Source: Pyricularia pennisetigena (Eukaryota > Ascomycota > Sordariomycetes > Magnaporthales > Pyriculariaceae). Taken from it: 64,000 nt of DNA. The translations under genes and the position numbers were made by a program. The notes below the pieces were generated by a model. It saw nothing but the letters and a program-made list of their open reading frames with translations, did not search any database and had not been told where the DNA came from. Position 1 is the stretch's first letter; every line of letters starts with the position of its first letter. Below are positions 12,770 to 23,502 of the stretch, one piece after another. The DNA is taken from positions 2,641,616-2,705,615 of the forward strand of contig NC_043740.1 of NCBI RefSeq assembly GCF_004337985.1. Reading direction: 5' to 3'.

Positions 12770-13755
12770 TGGTCGTAGTGTGCCACTCTGCTCGTTGAGA
12801 GCCATCTTGGAATATTTTTTTTGACTCCATATTGATGACCTTGTGCTGAAGCTGAACACTTTCTAAGTCAAAAAAGTGTGTATGCAAACAATGGTCTTGT
12901 ACCGTGTCTTTTATTTTCAGAAAAAAAAAAATGACAACAGAATTGTGTGCATTGCTTGTGAGGATATCCCCAAGCGTGTATCTAGTTCTGGACTTATCAA
13001 AGGGTGTTCTATTTTATGGGTACCTATAAACATAAGAATTGATTGACCCAAGGCGTGTTATTTGCGAACACCAACAACGAATAGACTTGCCAGGCAAGAA
13101 TCTTTACACTTGTTCTTGTTCCTCTTGATTTTCTCAATTTTTGCTTCTAATGATAACCTTTGATGACGTGAACCCGGGTCGAGATGTAAACTGAGGCTTG
13201 TACCGACTAAAGTAACTAGCCTAGACCACATACGTCAATCAACCCTTTCTGTGCTAGAGCCTCCCAAGCACTCACTGGTCGACACCCGAAGTTTCCCGAT
13301 ATGTTTAGGCATCGTGAAAAATGACTGAGAAAAGTCAGAGAAACACAGGTATACAAGTAGATAAAATATTCAGGCGACCTACAGCAATTAAGAATACGAT
13401 CTCATTCAAATTCAACACTCGGCTGTTACTGTGATTATCTGATCAAAAAGGACAAGGAAGTCCGAGGTCATGGTGGATGCGCCTCGGGCGGATAGACAGA
13501 TAGTTGTAGCTCCGAAAGTGATGTGCAGGGGTGTGGGGCGCCGCTTTGCATGCTCGTTCCGTCATTCACTTTTTTTTTTTTTTTTCTCTCTTCCGATGCT
13601 TATTTCAATGTTCTTACTGCGTCAGCCCTTGTCAAGATTGGATTCTACCAGCTGGCGACAAACCCTCGCACTTACCTGGCCATGAATTGTAGAAACTTCA
13701 GGCTTCTTCCCCGATAAGGAGCCATCGATTAATATTCTTCTCAACAACGGACAAA
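12770..13755. other. intergenic region upstream of MDL1-like gene
   Basis: About 985 bp between two genes in the same orientation. It contains a short A run near 12921 and a T run at about 13569-13585. No gene was recognised. Confidence 0.5.
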
Positions 13756-16239
13756 ATGGTTTCGGGAGCGGTGCGGCGCACCGTGCTGCTCCCGCACCTC
13801 GGAGCTCCCGGTTCAGCACAACTATTCGTCTCCGCGCGTTCTCATTCAGTACCCCTCCGTGAGCCACTGCTGCCCAGTGCAGCCACTTGGGCATGCTCAA
13901 AGATTCAGGCTCAGCCGATTCGACCTTTTTCTGCTGCTACAACGACATCTTTCACGCGCGCGAACAAGATTGCACCAGCGGGATCGCGTCTCAGCACGCT
14001 GCCAGCCAAGGCGCCCACGTCATTTCTAGGCCTGGGTAACCGGTTTAGCTCACCCTCTGGCATTCTGCGACGATTCTCGACGACTCCAACACCATGGAAG
14101 CAGGCTGCCAAGGGGACGAGCCTGCAAGAGGATTCACGGGAAGATAGCAAGGCTCTAGGGAACGCGCAAGCGAAGAAGGATGGAGATGTGGCAACGCCCA
14201 GCGCGAACCCCAGCGATGATGGGCTTGAGTCTCTAGGGTTCAAAAAGAGTGAAAAGGCACTCAAGGCGTCGCAGATCAACATGAGCGCACGGCTATCCAA
14301 GGAAAGTAAGGCACAGCCCTCCAAGGCTGGCATGGGCGAGATATGGAGATTGCTCAAGATTGCGCGACCAGAGCTCAAGTGGCTCGCAATCGCCTTTGTC
14401 TTTCTTCTCATCTCATCCAGCGTCACCATGTCGATTCCTTTCTCTGTTGGGCGGATCCTTGACCTGGCGACCAAGGGCGATGTAGAGAGCACCCGCATCT
14501 TCGGCCTCACCCTGACCCAGTTCTTCGTGGCCTTTGGTGCCTTCTTGACCCTGGGTGCTGTGGCCAACTTTGGCCGCATCATCCTGCTGCGGATAGTCGG
14601 CGAGCGTGTCGTTGCCCGCCTGCGGTCGCAGCTTTACCGCCGCACGTACACGCAGGATGCCGAGTTCTTCGATGCCAACCGTGTGGGCGATCTCATCTCG
14701 CGTCTCAGCTCGGACAGTGTCATAGTAGGAAAGAGCATCACGCAGAACGTGTCGGACGGCATGCGCTCAATCGTGAGCGGCTGTGCTGGCGGTGTTGCAA
14801 TGCTCTGGCTTAGCCCCAAGCTAACGTCGATCCTGCTGCTCATGTTTCCGCCAATCGCTATCGGTGCCTTCATATATGGTCGTATGATCCGCAACATCAG
14901 TCGGCAAATCCAACGGAACTTGGGAACACTGACCAAGATCGCCGAGGAGCGGTTGGGAAACATCAAGACAAGCCAGGCTTTTGCCGGTGAGATTCAAGAG
15001 GTTCACAGATATAACAACCAGATCAGGAAGATTTTCTCCCTGGGCAAAAAGGAGTCTTTTGTGGCTGCAACCTTCTACGGCTCTACGGGCTGGGCGGGCA
15101 ACATGACTATCCTCGCCTTGTTGGTTGTTGGAGGAGGTTTGGTTCGGTCGGGATCTATGTCTCTAGGTGACCTCACTTCCTTTATGATGTACACGGCCTT
15201 TGCAGGATCCAGTCTCTTCGGAGTATCAGGGTTCTATTCAGAACTCATGAAGGGTGTCGGCGCCGCAAGCCGTCTGTTTGAGCTTCAGGACCGCAAGCCT
15301 ACCATTCCCCAGACTGTTGGAATTAAGGTCAAGTCGGCACAGGGGCCCATCAAATTCTCCAATGTGTGCTTTGCCTACCCAACCCGCCCAGCCGTTTCCA
15401 TCTTCAATGGCCTGGACTTCGAGATCCCATCTGGGAGCAACGTCTGTGTGGTCGGACCTTCGGGTGGTGGCAAGTCTACCGTGGCAAGCCTGCTGCTGCG
15501 ATTCTACAACCCTACGTCTGGTACAATCACGATCAACGGCGTGGACATCTCCAAGATGAACGTCAAGTCTCTCAGACGGCGCATTGGCATGGTGGCCCAG
15601 GAGCCAGTGCTGTTCTCCGGCACCGTCGCAGAAAACATTGCCTATGGCCGACCTGAAGCCTCTAGGGCCGAGATCGTAGCCGCGGCTCAAAAGGCTAATT
15701 GCGGCTTTATCAGCGATTTCCCCGATGGCCTCGAGACGCAAGTCGGTGCCCGCGGCGCGCAGCTGTCTGGTGGCCAGAAGCAGCGCATCGCTATTGCGCG
15801 TGCCCTGCTCAAAGACCCGGATATTCTCATCCTAGACGAGGCAACATCGGCGCTCGACGCCGAGTCGGAGACCTTGGTGAACGCTGCGCTTGCACAGCTG
15901 CTCAAGGGACGCAACACCACCATCAGCATTGCCCACCGCCTGTCGACTATCAAGAGGAGCGATAAGATCATTGTGCTCTCCAGCGAGGGCAGGGTCGCCG
16001 AGATTGGAAGCTACAAGGAGCTGAGCGCCAACCCCGACAGTGCCTTTAGTCAGCTCATGGAGTGGCAGATGAGCGGTGGTGACCTCCCGACTCAGCAGAG
16101 GCCCCCACCCACTATCACCGAGGCGGAGGCGATATCGGAGGAGCTCGAGACCGACGAGGAGGCGACAGTCGAGGAGGAGGAGGAGGATGTTGAGGAGCGC
16201 GATGGGAATGATGCTAAGAAGACATCGGAGAAGCAGTAA
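13756..16239 (+). CDS. MDL1: mitochondrial ABC half-transporter (Mdl1/ABCB10 type)
   Basis: Intronless 827-aa half-transporter, predicted to sit in the inner mitochondrial membrane and export peptides from the matrix. Residues 1-110 are Arg/Ser-rich without acidic clusters, as expected of a mitochondrial presequence. The membrane domain (~215-500) begins near WLAIAFVFLLISSSVTMSIP. The ATP-binding domain contains Walker A GPSGGGKST, Q-loop VAQEPVLFSGTV, signature LSGGQKQRIAIARALL, Walker B ILILDEATSALD and switch IAHRLSTI. All catalytic residues look intact. The tail (~780-827) is a Glu/Asp-rich low-complexity segment unlike the rest. Mdl2 is the main alternative; the long presequence and overall pattern favour Mdl1 but do not prove it. 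Confidence 0.88.
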   Translation: MVSGAVRRTVLLPHLGAPGSAQLFVSARSHSVPLREPLLPSAATWACSKIQAQPIRPFSAATTTSFTRANKIAPAGSRLSTLPAKAPTSFLGLGNRFSSPSGILRRFSTTPTPWKQAAKGTSLQEDSREDSKALGNAQAKKDGDVATPSANPSDDGLESLGFKKSEKALKASQINMSARLSKESKAQPSKAGMGEIWRLLKIARPELKWLAIAFVFLLISSSVTMSIPFSVGRILDLATKGDVESTRIFGLTLTQFFVAFGAFLTLGAVANFGRIILLRIVGERVVARLRSQLYRRTYTQDAEFFDANRVGDLISRLSSDSVIVGKSITQNVSDGMRSIVSGCAGGVAMLWLSPKLTSILLLMFPPIAIGAFIYGRMIRNISRQIQRNLGTLTKIAEERLGNIKTSQAFAGEIQEVHRYNNQIRKIFSLGKKESFVAATFYGSTGWAGNMTILALLVVGGGLVRSGSMSLGDLTSFMMYTAFAGSSLFGVSGFYSELMKGVGAASRLFELQDRKPTIPQTVGIKVKSAQGPIKFSNVCFAYPTRPAVSIFNGLDFEIPSGSNVCVVGPSGGGKSTVASLLLRFYNPTSGTITINGVDISKMNVKSLRRRIGMVAQEPVLFSGTVAENIAYGRPEASRAEIVAAAQKANCGFISDFPDGLETQVGARGAQLSGGQKQRIAIARALLKDPDILILDEATSALDAESETLVNAALAQLLKGRNTTISIAHRLSTIKRSDKIIVLSSEGRVAEIGSYKELSANPDSAFSQLMEWQMSGGDLPTQQRPPPTITEAEAISEELETDEEATVEEEEEDVEERDGNDAKKTSEKQ

Positions 16240-16529
16240 TTTGTCGAAATAGAGCCACATATACCTTGTATTAATGGGCATCCGGCTGGGGGAGCGTTTG
16301 GCTTGTTTCGTTGTTTCAGTCCGTGATAGAGTTGCTCTCTACAGGTCACAGCTGGCATTGACGAGGATGGATGCATCTTTTGTTTCATATATCTTTGTAT
16401 TTTAATGGGTGCAATATGTTTGAAAACCTACGTTTGGGGATGGGGACAGGAAATGGGGCGGCGACGGCACTCCACTCGATCACATTTGGGTGTCACCAGT
16501 TAGAGAAGCCATGGTGTTCGCAATGCCCA

Positions 16530-16556
16530 GGGCACTGGGCACTGGGCACTGGGCAC
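16530..16556. repeat. GGGCACT tandem repeat, 3.9 copies
   Basis: Four tandem copies of the 7-mer GGGCACT, the last lacking its final T, in non-coding DNA downstream of the MDL1-like gene. Confidence 0.9.
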
Positions 16557-17561
16557 AAGGTATGATGCCTTGGCCTACCTGGGCAAAGAGAGGTTGAGGA
16601 ACTTGACACCTTGGCATCTTGGCGTCTTTGTTTTGTAGAAGATAAAAATCAATAAAAAAAAACAGAGCAGGAACCAAAAGATCCTTTGTATTTTGCTACT
16701 AGTGAAGTGGAACAGCCTGCAAAGCTGTCTAGAGAATGCCGCCCCGTTTATGGTATCTTTCAGCTACATAGCTATCCGTCCAAAAACGAAGCATTCTCCT
16801 GCCGGACTGCCTTAGAACAAAGGCTAGAATATTCCTTATATACTTCAGAAACAACAAGATACTAAGTCACCGTCTACGTGCTGCACATAGGAACCGGTGA
16901 AACTTCGTGGTCACCAATGTTACTTTTGCTGACTCGATTTGTGGGCTAGGGGATTGAAAATCTAGACAAGGAATTTAATAGAAACCTTTCAAGGTTTACA
17001 ATTGAAGTTTTGAGCGAATCTTCCTTTTTTCTTCTTTTTTTTCTCAAAGGAGGCAAGCGCCGGTAGTAGACAACTGTTGGGTCACGTCGGATTTTAGCAT
17101 TCGTCATTTTGCAATTTCCCCCCATGTGGGTATAGAATTGTTCAAGAAAGAAACCCCGTAGTACGAAGTCAACCACAAATGCAACGTTGGTCGACTCCCA
17201 AGAAGGCGGGCGGAAGAGAGCCCGAAGGATCTAAGTTTATTGGCGGGGAACAAAAAAAATAGAAAAGTTGCCGCCCGCTGGGTGACCGAGACTTGGCATA
17301 TCCAGAAACAAAGCGCGGAGTCACCTTTTTGGTAGAACGACATATAGGGAAAAACGGGGCAATGATGTTTTTACGTATTCTAATCGCGTGTTTCAAAAGA
17401 CGCTTGCTTTGCTTATCAGCCAGCTCCGGAGTAAATTTCATGCAGGCAATATGCTAATGAATCAAATGTAGAGGCCTATATGTGTACGGTTTAGCTAACT
17501 GACCAAGTACTTTAACAATGTGAAATTTTGGCGCCTGCCCTATTTTGTCATTGAACTTCAC

Positions 17562-17563
<2 letters not shown>

Positions 17564-17603
<40 letters not shown>
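17564..17603. repeat. poly(T) tract, 40 nt
   Basis: Uninterrupted T run followed on the same strand by a purine-rich stretch (GATAAAAAGAAAAAAAGAAA). Confidence 0.9.
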
Positions 17604-17604
<1 letters not shown>

Positions 17605-18283
17605 AAACGATAAAAAGAAAAAAAGAAAAAATTGTACATCATCTGCTCGAAAAAGTCAGACCACAATTGGGGTTTCCAGGCCTGTTGCTTGTTGATTGAG
17701 CAAATACTCGTTCTGGAACAGGTACCTATACCCACGTCTTCCAGATATGGACGTGACACCCACTACTAACCCTTGCTGACCGAGTAGGTTGGAGGTTCGC
17801 TTCTGCATAAAGTACTCTGGATACGCCTACCCAAGCTGCATTTTCGAGACTCGCAATCTTATGCAGGTGGCTGCTATTAGCTTACAGTAACGAACGCTTC
17901 CGCGGAAAGCCTTGTCTGTTCACAGGATTTCACTGTCTTTTGTTTTGTTCTCCTGGTTGTTTTGTTGTTTGACCCCAATATTTTTTTCCAAGTTTAATTC
18001 GTGTAACCAATTAACTCCAAAAAAAGGCCCATCAACATCCCAGCTGAACCCCCTGTCACTAGCTAGGAACACCCCTCCGTCCGATATCGCTTTCAACAAG
18101 GCTTTTTTTGGGCGCCAGTGAAAGAGTTAGAGTCACAATAACAACAATCCGTCATTTGCATGGTATACACAGACATTCAATTAGCTGTGCGACTGGTCTG
18201 GCGCAAACCGTTTCCCAGCTGTCATCCAAAGACGAGACTGCAAATATAATTTGCGCATAGACAGAAGCATCCCGCTTGGCAGG

Positions 18284-20155
18284 ATGGCTCGGTCCACGAT
18301 GAAGAACAACAGCGAGAATGGGTGGGTTGTGCAAAAGTTTGGCGGCACCAGCGTCGGCAAGTTCCCCGACAAGATCGCTGAGGACATTGTGCAGCCCTAC
18401 TTGCGGAACAATAAGCTCGTCGTCGTCTGCTCGGCCAGGAGTTCTGGGAAGAAGGTGACTGGAACCACAAGCCGGTGCGTTTTTCTTCTCACTCGCCGTT
18501 TCGGCCCTTGTCAATGGCCCATCACATCACCAACATCTTCCCGGGCCTCTCTATATTTTTTTACAGATGAGTGACATACTAACAGGCGAATCGCACTGTT
18601 CATTAGACTATTAGAAGTCTTTCGTCGACTCAAGAGCCTCGAGATCAGCATAGAACCGACACAGACTGAACTGATCGACGAAGCGAGGAGGATAATCCAG
18701 GACATATGCGACGACCATGTCGCAGCGGCGGAGAAGTTCGTAAGAGACGCGAGCCGGTGCGCAATGTTGATCAAGGATATACAAGACGAGTGCTTAGAGC
18801 TGTGCGAGTATATCGTAGCAGCGAAGCGCTTCCACCTCGAGGTCAATGCGAGGTCAAAAGACCGCGTTGCTAGTTTTGGCGAAAAGTTGAGCTGCAGGTT
18901 CATGGCCTGCTTGCTGGAAGATAGGGTACGTCATCTCTAAGCCTTCTGGCGACTTTCTTTCTTTCTTTTTTTTTTCACGTGGCGTCCTGTCGCCGACAAC
19001 AGCAGCCGATGGTTGCTTCTTGTATTAACCTTCCGTTTCTCGAGGAGTTCAGAATGTCGAAGCACAATATGTGGATCTATCCGACGCCCTCAGCTACGAA
19101 GGAGCAAGGCGGCTCGACCATACATTTTACAGTGACGCTGCGGCCGTCATTCGAAAAAAGATTCTTGCCTGCGGGGACAAAGTTCCCATAGTGACAGGCT
19201 TCTTCGGCAACGTCCCGGGCAGTCTACTAGATGGCGACATTGGGCGCGGCTACACAGATTTATGCGCAGCGCTCATCGCAGTGGGACTGAAGGCAGGGGA
19301 GCTACAGGTGTGGAAGGAAGTCGATGGCATCTTCACTGCAGATCCGACCAAGGTGCCTACGGCACGGTTGATCGGGGCCATCACGCCGTCGGAGGCCGCA
19401 GAGCTGACCTTTTACGGCTCCGAAGTGATTCACCACCTTACAATGGACCAGGTCATCAAGGCCGACCCGCCAATCCCGATTCGCATCAAGAACGTCAAGA
19501 ACCCCCGGGGAGAAGGCACCATCGTCGTTCCGGACCCGGTCTTTGCGCCGGGCAAGGAGCTGCGGAGGTCACGACCATCCGACCAAGATTGCGTCGGGCG
19601 CAAGACACCCAAGCGGCCTACGGCGGTAACCATCAAGGATGGGATATCGGTAATCAACGTTCACTCGAACAAGCGGTCCATCGCGCACGGCTTCTTTGCG
19701 CGCGTCTTCTCCATCCTCGACCAGAACCAGGTCTCGGTCGACCTGATTTCGACATCAGAGGTGCACGTCTCGATGGCGATTCACTCTGCGAGCGACAATG
19801 GCGGCAACTTTGACAGGGCGCGCGCCGAACTCGGAGACTGCGGCGAGGTCAGTGTCCTGCACGACATGGCCATTCTGAGTCTTGTTGGTGCGGACATGAA
19901 GAACATGGTCGGTGTGGCGGGCAAGATGTTCTCCACGCTGGGAGAGCATAACGTAAATATCGAGATGATCTCACAAGGTAAGTGTTGTGTGGACGCTTTG
20001 AACCCTTCCAACTTTTGGGTCGTGAGCCTTGCTAATTAGCTCATACCATTTGTTTAGGCGCAAGCGAGATCAATATTTCTTGTGTAATCGATGCCCGAGA
20101 GGCTACACGTGCGATGAACATCTTGCATACAAATCTATTTACCTTTTTAGAATAA
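18284..20155 (+). CDS. aspartate kinase (HOM3-like, divergent)
   Basis: Phosphorylates L-aspartate, the first step to threonine, methionine and homoserine. Exons 18284-18474, 18586-18925, 19053-19977 and 20058-20155 join in frame to 517 aa. The N-terminus has the nucleotide-binding motif VVQKFGGTSVGK. The kinase core includes SRSKDR-type NARSKDRVASFGEKLSCRFM, VTGFFGNVPGSLLDGDIGRG and QVWKEVDGIFTADP. Two C-terminal ACT segments follow (from about residue 375: NVHSNKRSIAHGFFARVFSI; and IEMISQGASEINISCVID). Some normally invariant positions differ: the usual IHPFTMEQV reads IHHLTMDQV, and the inter-ACT segment is shorter than I remember for fungal Hom3. The second intron acceptor lies right after a CTAAC-like box, so 18586 is the least certain junction. 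It may be a second, specialised copy; I cannot see whether a canonical copy exists elsewhere. Confidence 0.85.
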
Positions 20156-20689
20156 TGATGAAATAGAGTGTTTGATTCTGTCCAAACACCCGAACTCGCC
20201 GACTGTGCTGTCGTGCAGGGAATGAACTCGTTGCCAGGTTTTGTCTCGGAATGGCGCAGGAGTATTTCATGACGAATGAATACCTACGTTGCAATCAATG
20301 ACAGATCATGTATCAGCACAGGCGGAATATTCATCTCGATTGCTTCTCTGCCGTCTCCAGAATGACAAGCCAGGGGAGCCTAGACAAGGCTGGAATGACT
20401 GTTGCGACCCTTACCTACCCTGTATTCAAGCAACCTAGCAAGCTGACAACCGGGAAGTTGCCAATACTGAACCCCGCCCAAATGATGGCGCGTCCAAGCC
20501 CCATCAGACAGACGTCAGCACCTCAGTTAGGTTACCAAAGTGGTCCAGTACCTCCCATCAGTCAACCTCCTCCTGTCTTCTGCATTTTCCTTTAGGCTTC
20601 CTTCACCATCTTGTTCGACAACGAATCGACCGACATTGTTGAAGATCCCGACGTGACACGGTATCATACGTTTCTTTCTATTGAATAAG
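20156..20689. other. intergenic region
   Basis: About 530 bp between two same-strand genes. Only a chance 95-codon frame is present; no motif was recognised. Confidence 0.5.
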
Positions 20690-21674
20690 ATGACGCGGAC
20701 GGTGGTTTACAGTGCAGCGCTGGTGGCGTTTGTGTCAGGTACGTCGGTTCGTTTTGTTTGCTTGCCCCTGTAGCAAGCGAACTGCGGAGCTTCCATTCGC
20801 AGCAAGCAAGCAAGCAGCAAGCACGTCATACATAGTCACCCCCCAAAGCAGCGCCAGCAAAGTACGCTTTCAAGCACTTTGGTGATATTACATCGCGTTC
20901 AATACGGTGCACCACACCGCATGTTATAGACAATAGTCAAATATGCACATTTTATTCTTTCTTCCTCCAATTTAGCGTTGGTATATCCCGCCGCTGACCA
21001 CGTCGCTACCAAAAACACCAAAAATGCAGCGACCGCGATGACACTGGCGTCGATCGCCCTGCCCAACTGGATCAGTTACAATATAACCTCTATCAAGGGG
21101 CATTCGATAGCACGCAACATTGGCCTGCACAAGACGTGCTCGTCGGGAATCGACCCGTTTTTGGACTCGACTATCTGCCGGTCGTTCCCGATCGAGCGTG
21201 AGGACTGCGCCGGGGACGAGCGGGGCTTCTGCAGCATATGGCGCACCACGGGTTTTCTCATGTCGCTTGCCATCGTCGTCGAGCTCGCGACCCTGGTCGG
21301 GTTCTTGGTCATCATGGCCGGCGGCAAGATGAAGCGCGTGACAGGCTGGAAGATACTGAGCAGCCTCTTGGCTGGCATCGCCGCGCTGTTGCTCATGTCC
21401 ATGGGGACAGTTGTGCGTATATCCTTTTCCCCCTTTGATCTTTGTCTCATACGTTGCGTGGGGGCCCGGAAAGTACTAACGATGGTGACAGGCCTACATC
21501 TTTGATAATGATGACAAGTTTTCAGTGCCTGGGTGGAGTTTGGACAAATCGTGGATTATGACGACTATCAGCGCTGCTTTTTGTCTCTTGTGCGCGGCGG
21601 TGTTCCCGATATCGGCTCACTTTCTGCCAGCAGAAGGTGACTATGAGTTTCTTCGAGACCCTGTACATGCTTAA
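20690..21674 (+). CDS. claudin/Sur7-like four-helix membrane protein
   Basis: Three exons (20690-20738, 20976-21412, 21492-21674) give a 222-aa protein with four predicted membrane spans. Span 1 is at the N-terminus (YSAALVAFVSALVYPAA), span 2 near TTGFLMSLAIVVELATLVGF, span 3 near ILSSLLAGIAALLLMSMG and span 4 near MTTISAAFCLLCAAVFPISA. The first extracellular loop contains W..., then GLHKTC...C and further cysteines (EDCAGDERGFC). This resembles the W-GLW-C-C signature of the claudin/PMP22/Sur7 superfamily, with His replacing the second Trp. Such fungal proteins organise the plasma membrane or cell contacts, but the specific role here is unknown. The first intron (237 nt) carries AGCAAGCAAGCAAGC-like short repeats. 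The second donor is taken as GTGCGT because it keeps the frame. Confidence 0.75.
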
Positions 21675-22434
21675 GCCGAGAGCTGGCGATCTTGAGACGG
21701 GTGGGCCATTGCTCCAGGGTGCGAGCTGGAGTGGTCGTCTAGGCACACATATCTGCACATATTAGCACTTTTGGTACCAAGCGGCTTTTATAGGAACAAC
21801 AGTACGTACAAGGAATGAGCGACATTTACGAAGATGAGTTATCATGCGGGTGAGAGAAGTCATTTATGATGGTGTCGAATATAAGAAAGTGAGGGCCACT
21901 ATTACAAGCTCCCTGGATATCGTATCACAGGATATTGACTCTGGCGTTTGTATGGTCTAACTAAGAGGCACTGGATATTTTAAGTGATTTATTAACAGTG
22001 AATGACTGAGCAGGTCTGGAACGACCTGAAAGCGTATCCAGTAACAGGTGTGTATGTCGTTGAGAATTGAACTTTTACAAATAAGTGCTAAGTGCCGTGT
22101 TCATAGAGTTGACTAAATTGTTTGAGAAGACTTTGTTCAGCCCATGGCTATTATGGCCGTAATAGTTAGTAGGTATTTAGTCTTGTCTGCTCTATGTCAC
22201 GCAAGTAGCCCACTCCATTATTCACTCATGACCAGGTCGTGAACTCCACATCTTGACTGCCCATTTCCACATCTAATCGGCTCATTGAAAACAGCACGAG
22301 CGTCAAGCCAAGCCGTTTGTTTCTAGAGCGCGACCAAAACCCCACCATTAGTCTAGCAGTAGTTGCAAACGTACACAAATTCTACCTATGCGCGGCGCGA
22401 AAGTTACGGTGAACAAAGGGAGCTTTTTTGACCG

Positions 22435-22491
<57 letters not shown>

Positions 22492-22545
22492 AAGAATTAT
22501 ATATAATACCACCTCCCCGGGATTTACGCAAGCCCCTACTTCACC
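21675..22545. other. intergenic region with long poly(A)
   Basis: About 870 bp between same-strand genes, ending in a 51-nt A run 58 nt before the next start codon. No coding frame was recognised. Confidence 0.5.
22437..22487. repeat. poly(A) tract, 51 nt
   Basis: Longest homopolymer of the window. It lies just upstream of the dioxygenase start codon, in its promoter or 5' UTR. Confidence 0.9.
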
Positions 22546-23502
22546 ATGAGCAGCTCAACCCCAACCCCGGGCCTGACCCCCGCACAACTCGACTTCTTCC
22601 ACGAGAATGGCTACCTCATCGTGCCAGACGCGCTGCCGCCGTCGACGGTCTCGTCGCTGCTGGCCGAGACGTCGCGGCTCCTCGATTCGCTGGACCTGTC
22701 GACACACCCTATGACCAAGTTCCGCACGGGCGGCGAGGACGGCAAGGACCACGTCGGAGACGACTATTTCCTCGGGTCGGGCGACAAGATCCGCTTCTTC
22801 TTTGAGGAGGACGCCGTCGACGACGCCGGGAAGCTGAGCAAGGAGAAATCCCGCGCCGTCAACAAGATCGGCCACTACCTGCACGGGCTCAGCCCGCCCT
22901 TTGCCGCGCTGCTGGACCGCGACGGGGCCGCCGTCGCCAGGGCCCGCCCCGCCGCCGTCGCCCGGGACCTGGGCTTCCGCGACCCGCGCTGCCTGCAGAG
23001 CATGGTCATCTGCAAGCAGCCCGAGATCGGCGGCGCCGTCCCGCCGCACCAGGACAGCACCTTCCTGTACACCAACCCGCCCTCGGCCGTCGGCTTCTGG
23101 TACGCCCTCGAGGACGCCACGCTCGAAAACGGCTGCCTCAGCTTCCTGCCCGGCTCGCACCGCTGGGCCCCCGTCGAGCGGCGCCTCGTCCGCTCCGGCG
23201 GCCCCGCCGGCGGCACCGAGATGGTCGACAACGCCGGGCCAAGGTTCCCCGTCGGAGAGCAGTACGGCGAGGACAAGAAGCCTGCTGCTGCTGCTGCTGC
23301 TGATTCTGATGCTTACGTCTCTGGGGAGGTCAAGGCCGGGTCGTTGGTCTTGATCCACGGCAACCTGCTGCACAAGAGCGAGAAGAACCTGAGCGACAAG
23401 GGCAGGATAATCTACACGTTTCATGTGATTGAGGGTCACGATGCCGTCTACGACGAGAGGAACTGGCTTCAGCCGCCGGCCGAGGGCTTCACCAAGTTGT
23501 AA
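22546..23502 (+). CDS. phytanoyl-CoA dioxygenase family protein (PHYHD1-like)
   Basis: Intronless 318-aa Fe(II)/2-oxoglutarate-dependent oxygenase of the PhyH family. The N-terminus LTPAQLDFFHENGYLIV is typical. The iron-binding HxD is seen in PPHQDSTFLYTNPP, and the distal His in LVLIHGNLLHKSEKNLSDKG. The stretch DYFLGSGDKIRFFFEEDAVD, NKIGH.LH and EDATLENGCL.F.PGSH match the PHYHD1 subgroup closely, as does the C-terminal NWLQP. The substrate of PHYHD1 proteins is not settled, so I give no reaction beyond the class. The coding sequence is strikingly GC-rich, with almost all third positions C or G, unlike its neighbours. It contains a (GCT)6 repeat encoding six alanines. ATG at 22546 is the only start that precedes the domain. 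Confidence 0.9.
   Translation: MSSSTPTPGLTPAQLDFFHENGYLIVPDALPPSTVSSLLAETSRLLDSLDLSTHPMTKFRTGGEDGKDHVGDDYFLGSGDKIRFFFEEDAVDDAGKLSKEKSRAVNKIGHYLHGLSPPFAALLDRDGAAVARARPAAVARDLGFRDPRCLQSMVICKQPEIGGAVPPHQDSTFLYTNPPSAVGFWYALEDATLENGCLSFLPGSHRWAPVERRLVRSGGPAGGTEMVDNAGPRFPVGEQYGEDKKPAAAAAADSDAYVSGEVKAGSLVLIHGNLLHKSEKNLSDKGRIIYTFHVIEGHDAVYDERNWLQPPAEGFTKL
23284..23301 (+). repeat. (GCT)6 microsatellite in coding sequence
   Basis: Six GCT codons encode Ala6 within a variable loop of the dioxygenase, between the DKKP and DSDAY segments. Confidence 0.9.

Larger units (their letters stand above)
16240..18283. other. 2.0-kb intergenic region with long poly(T)
   Basis: Spacer between MDL1-like and aspartate kinase genes. 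It holds a 7-bp tandem repeat (16530-16556) and a 40-nt T run (17564-17603). No coding signal was seen on either strand. Confidence 0.5.

Noticed and set aside
17564..17603. Homopolymers as retroposon tails
   Set aside because: No target-site duplications, SINE-like body or reverse-transcriptase fragment were seen beside the tracts examined.
18284..23502. Aspartokinase plus PhyH oxygenase as an ectoine-type pathway
   Set aside because: The oxygenase matches the PHYHD1 subgroup, not ectoine hydroxylase, and no EctA, EctB or EctC-like gene is nearby; the intervening gene is a membrane protein.
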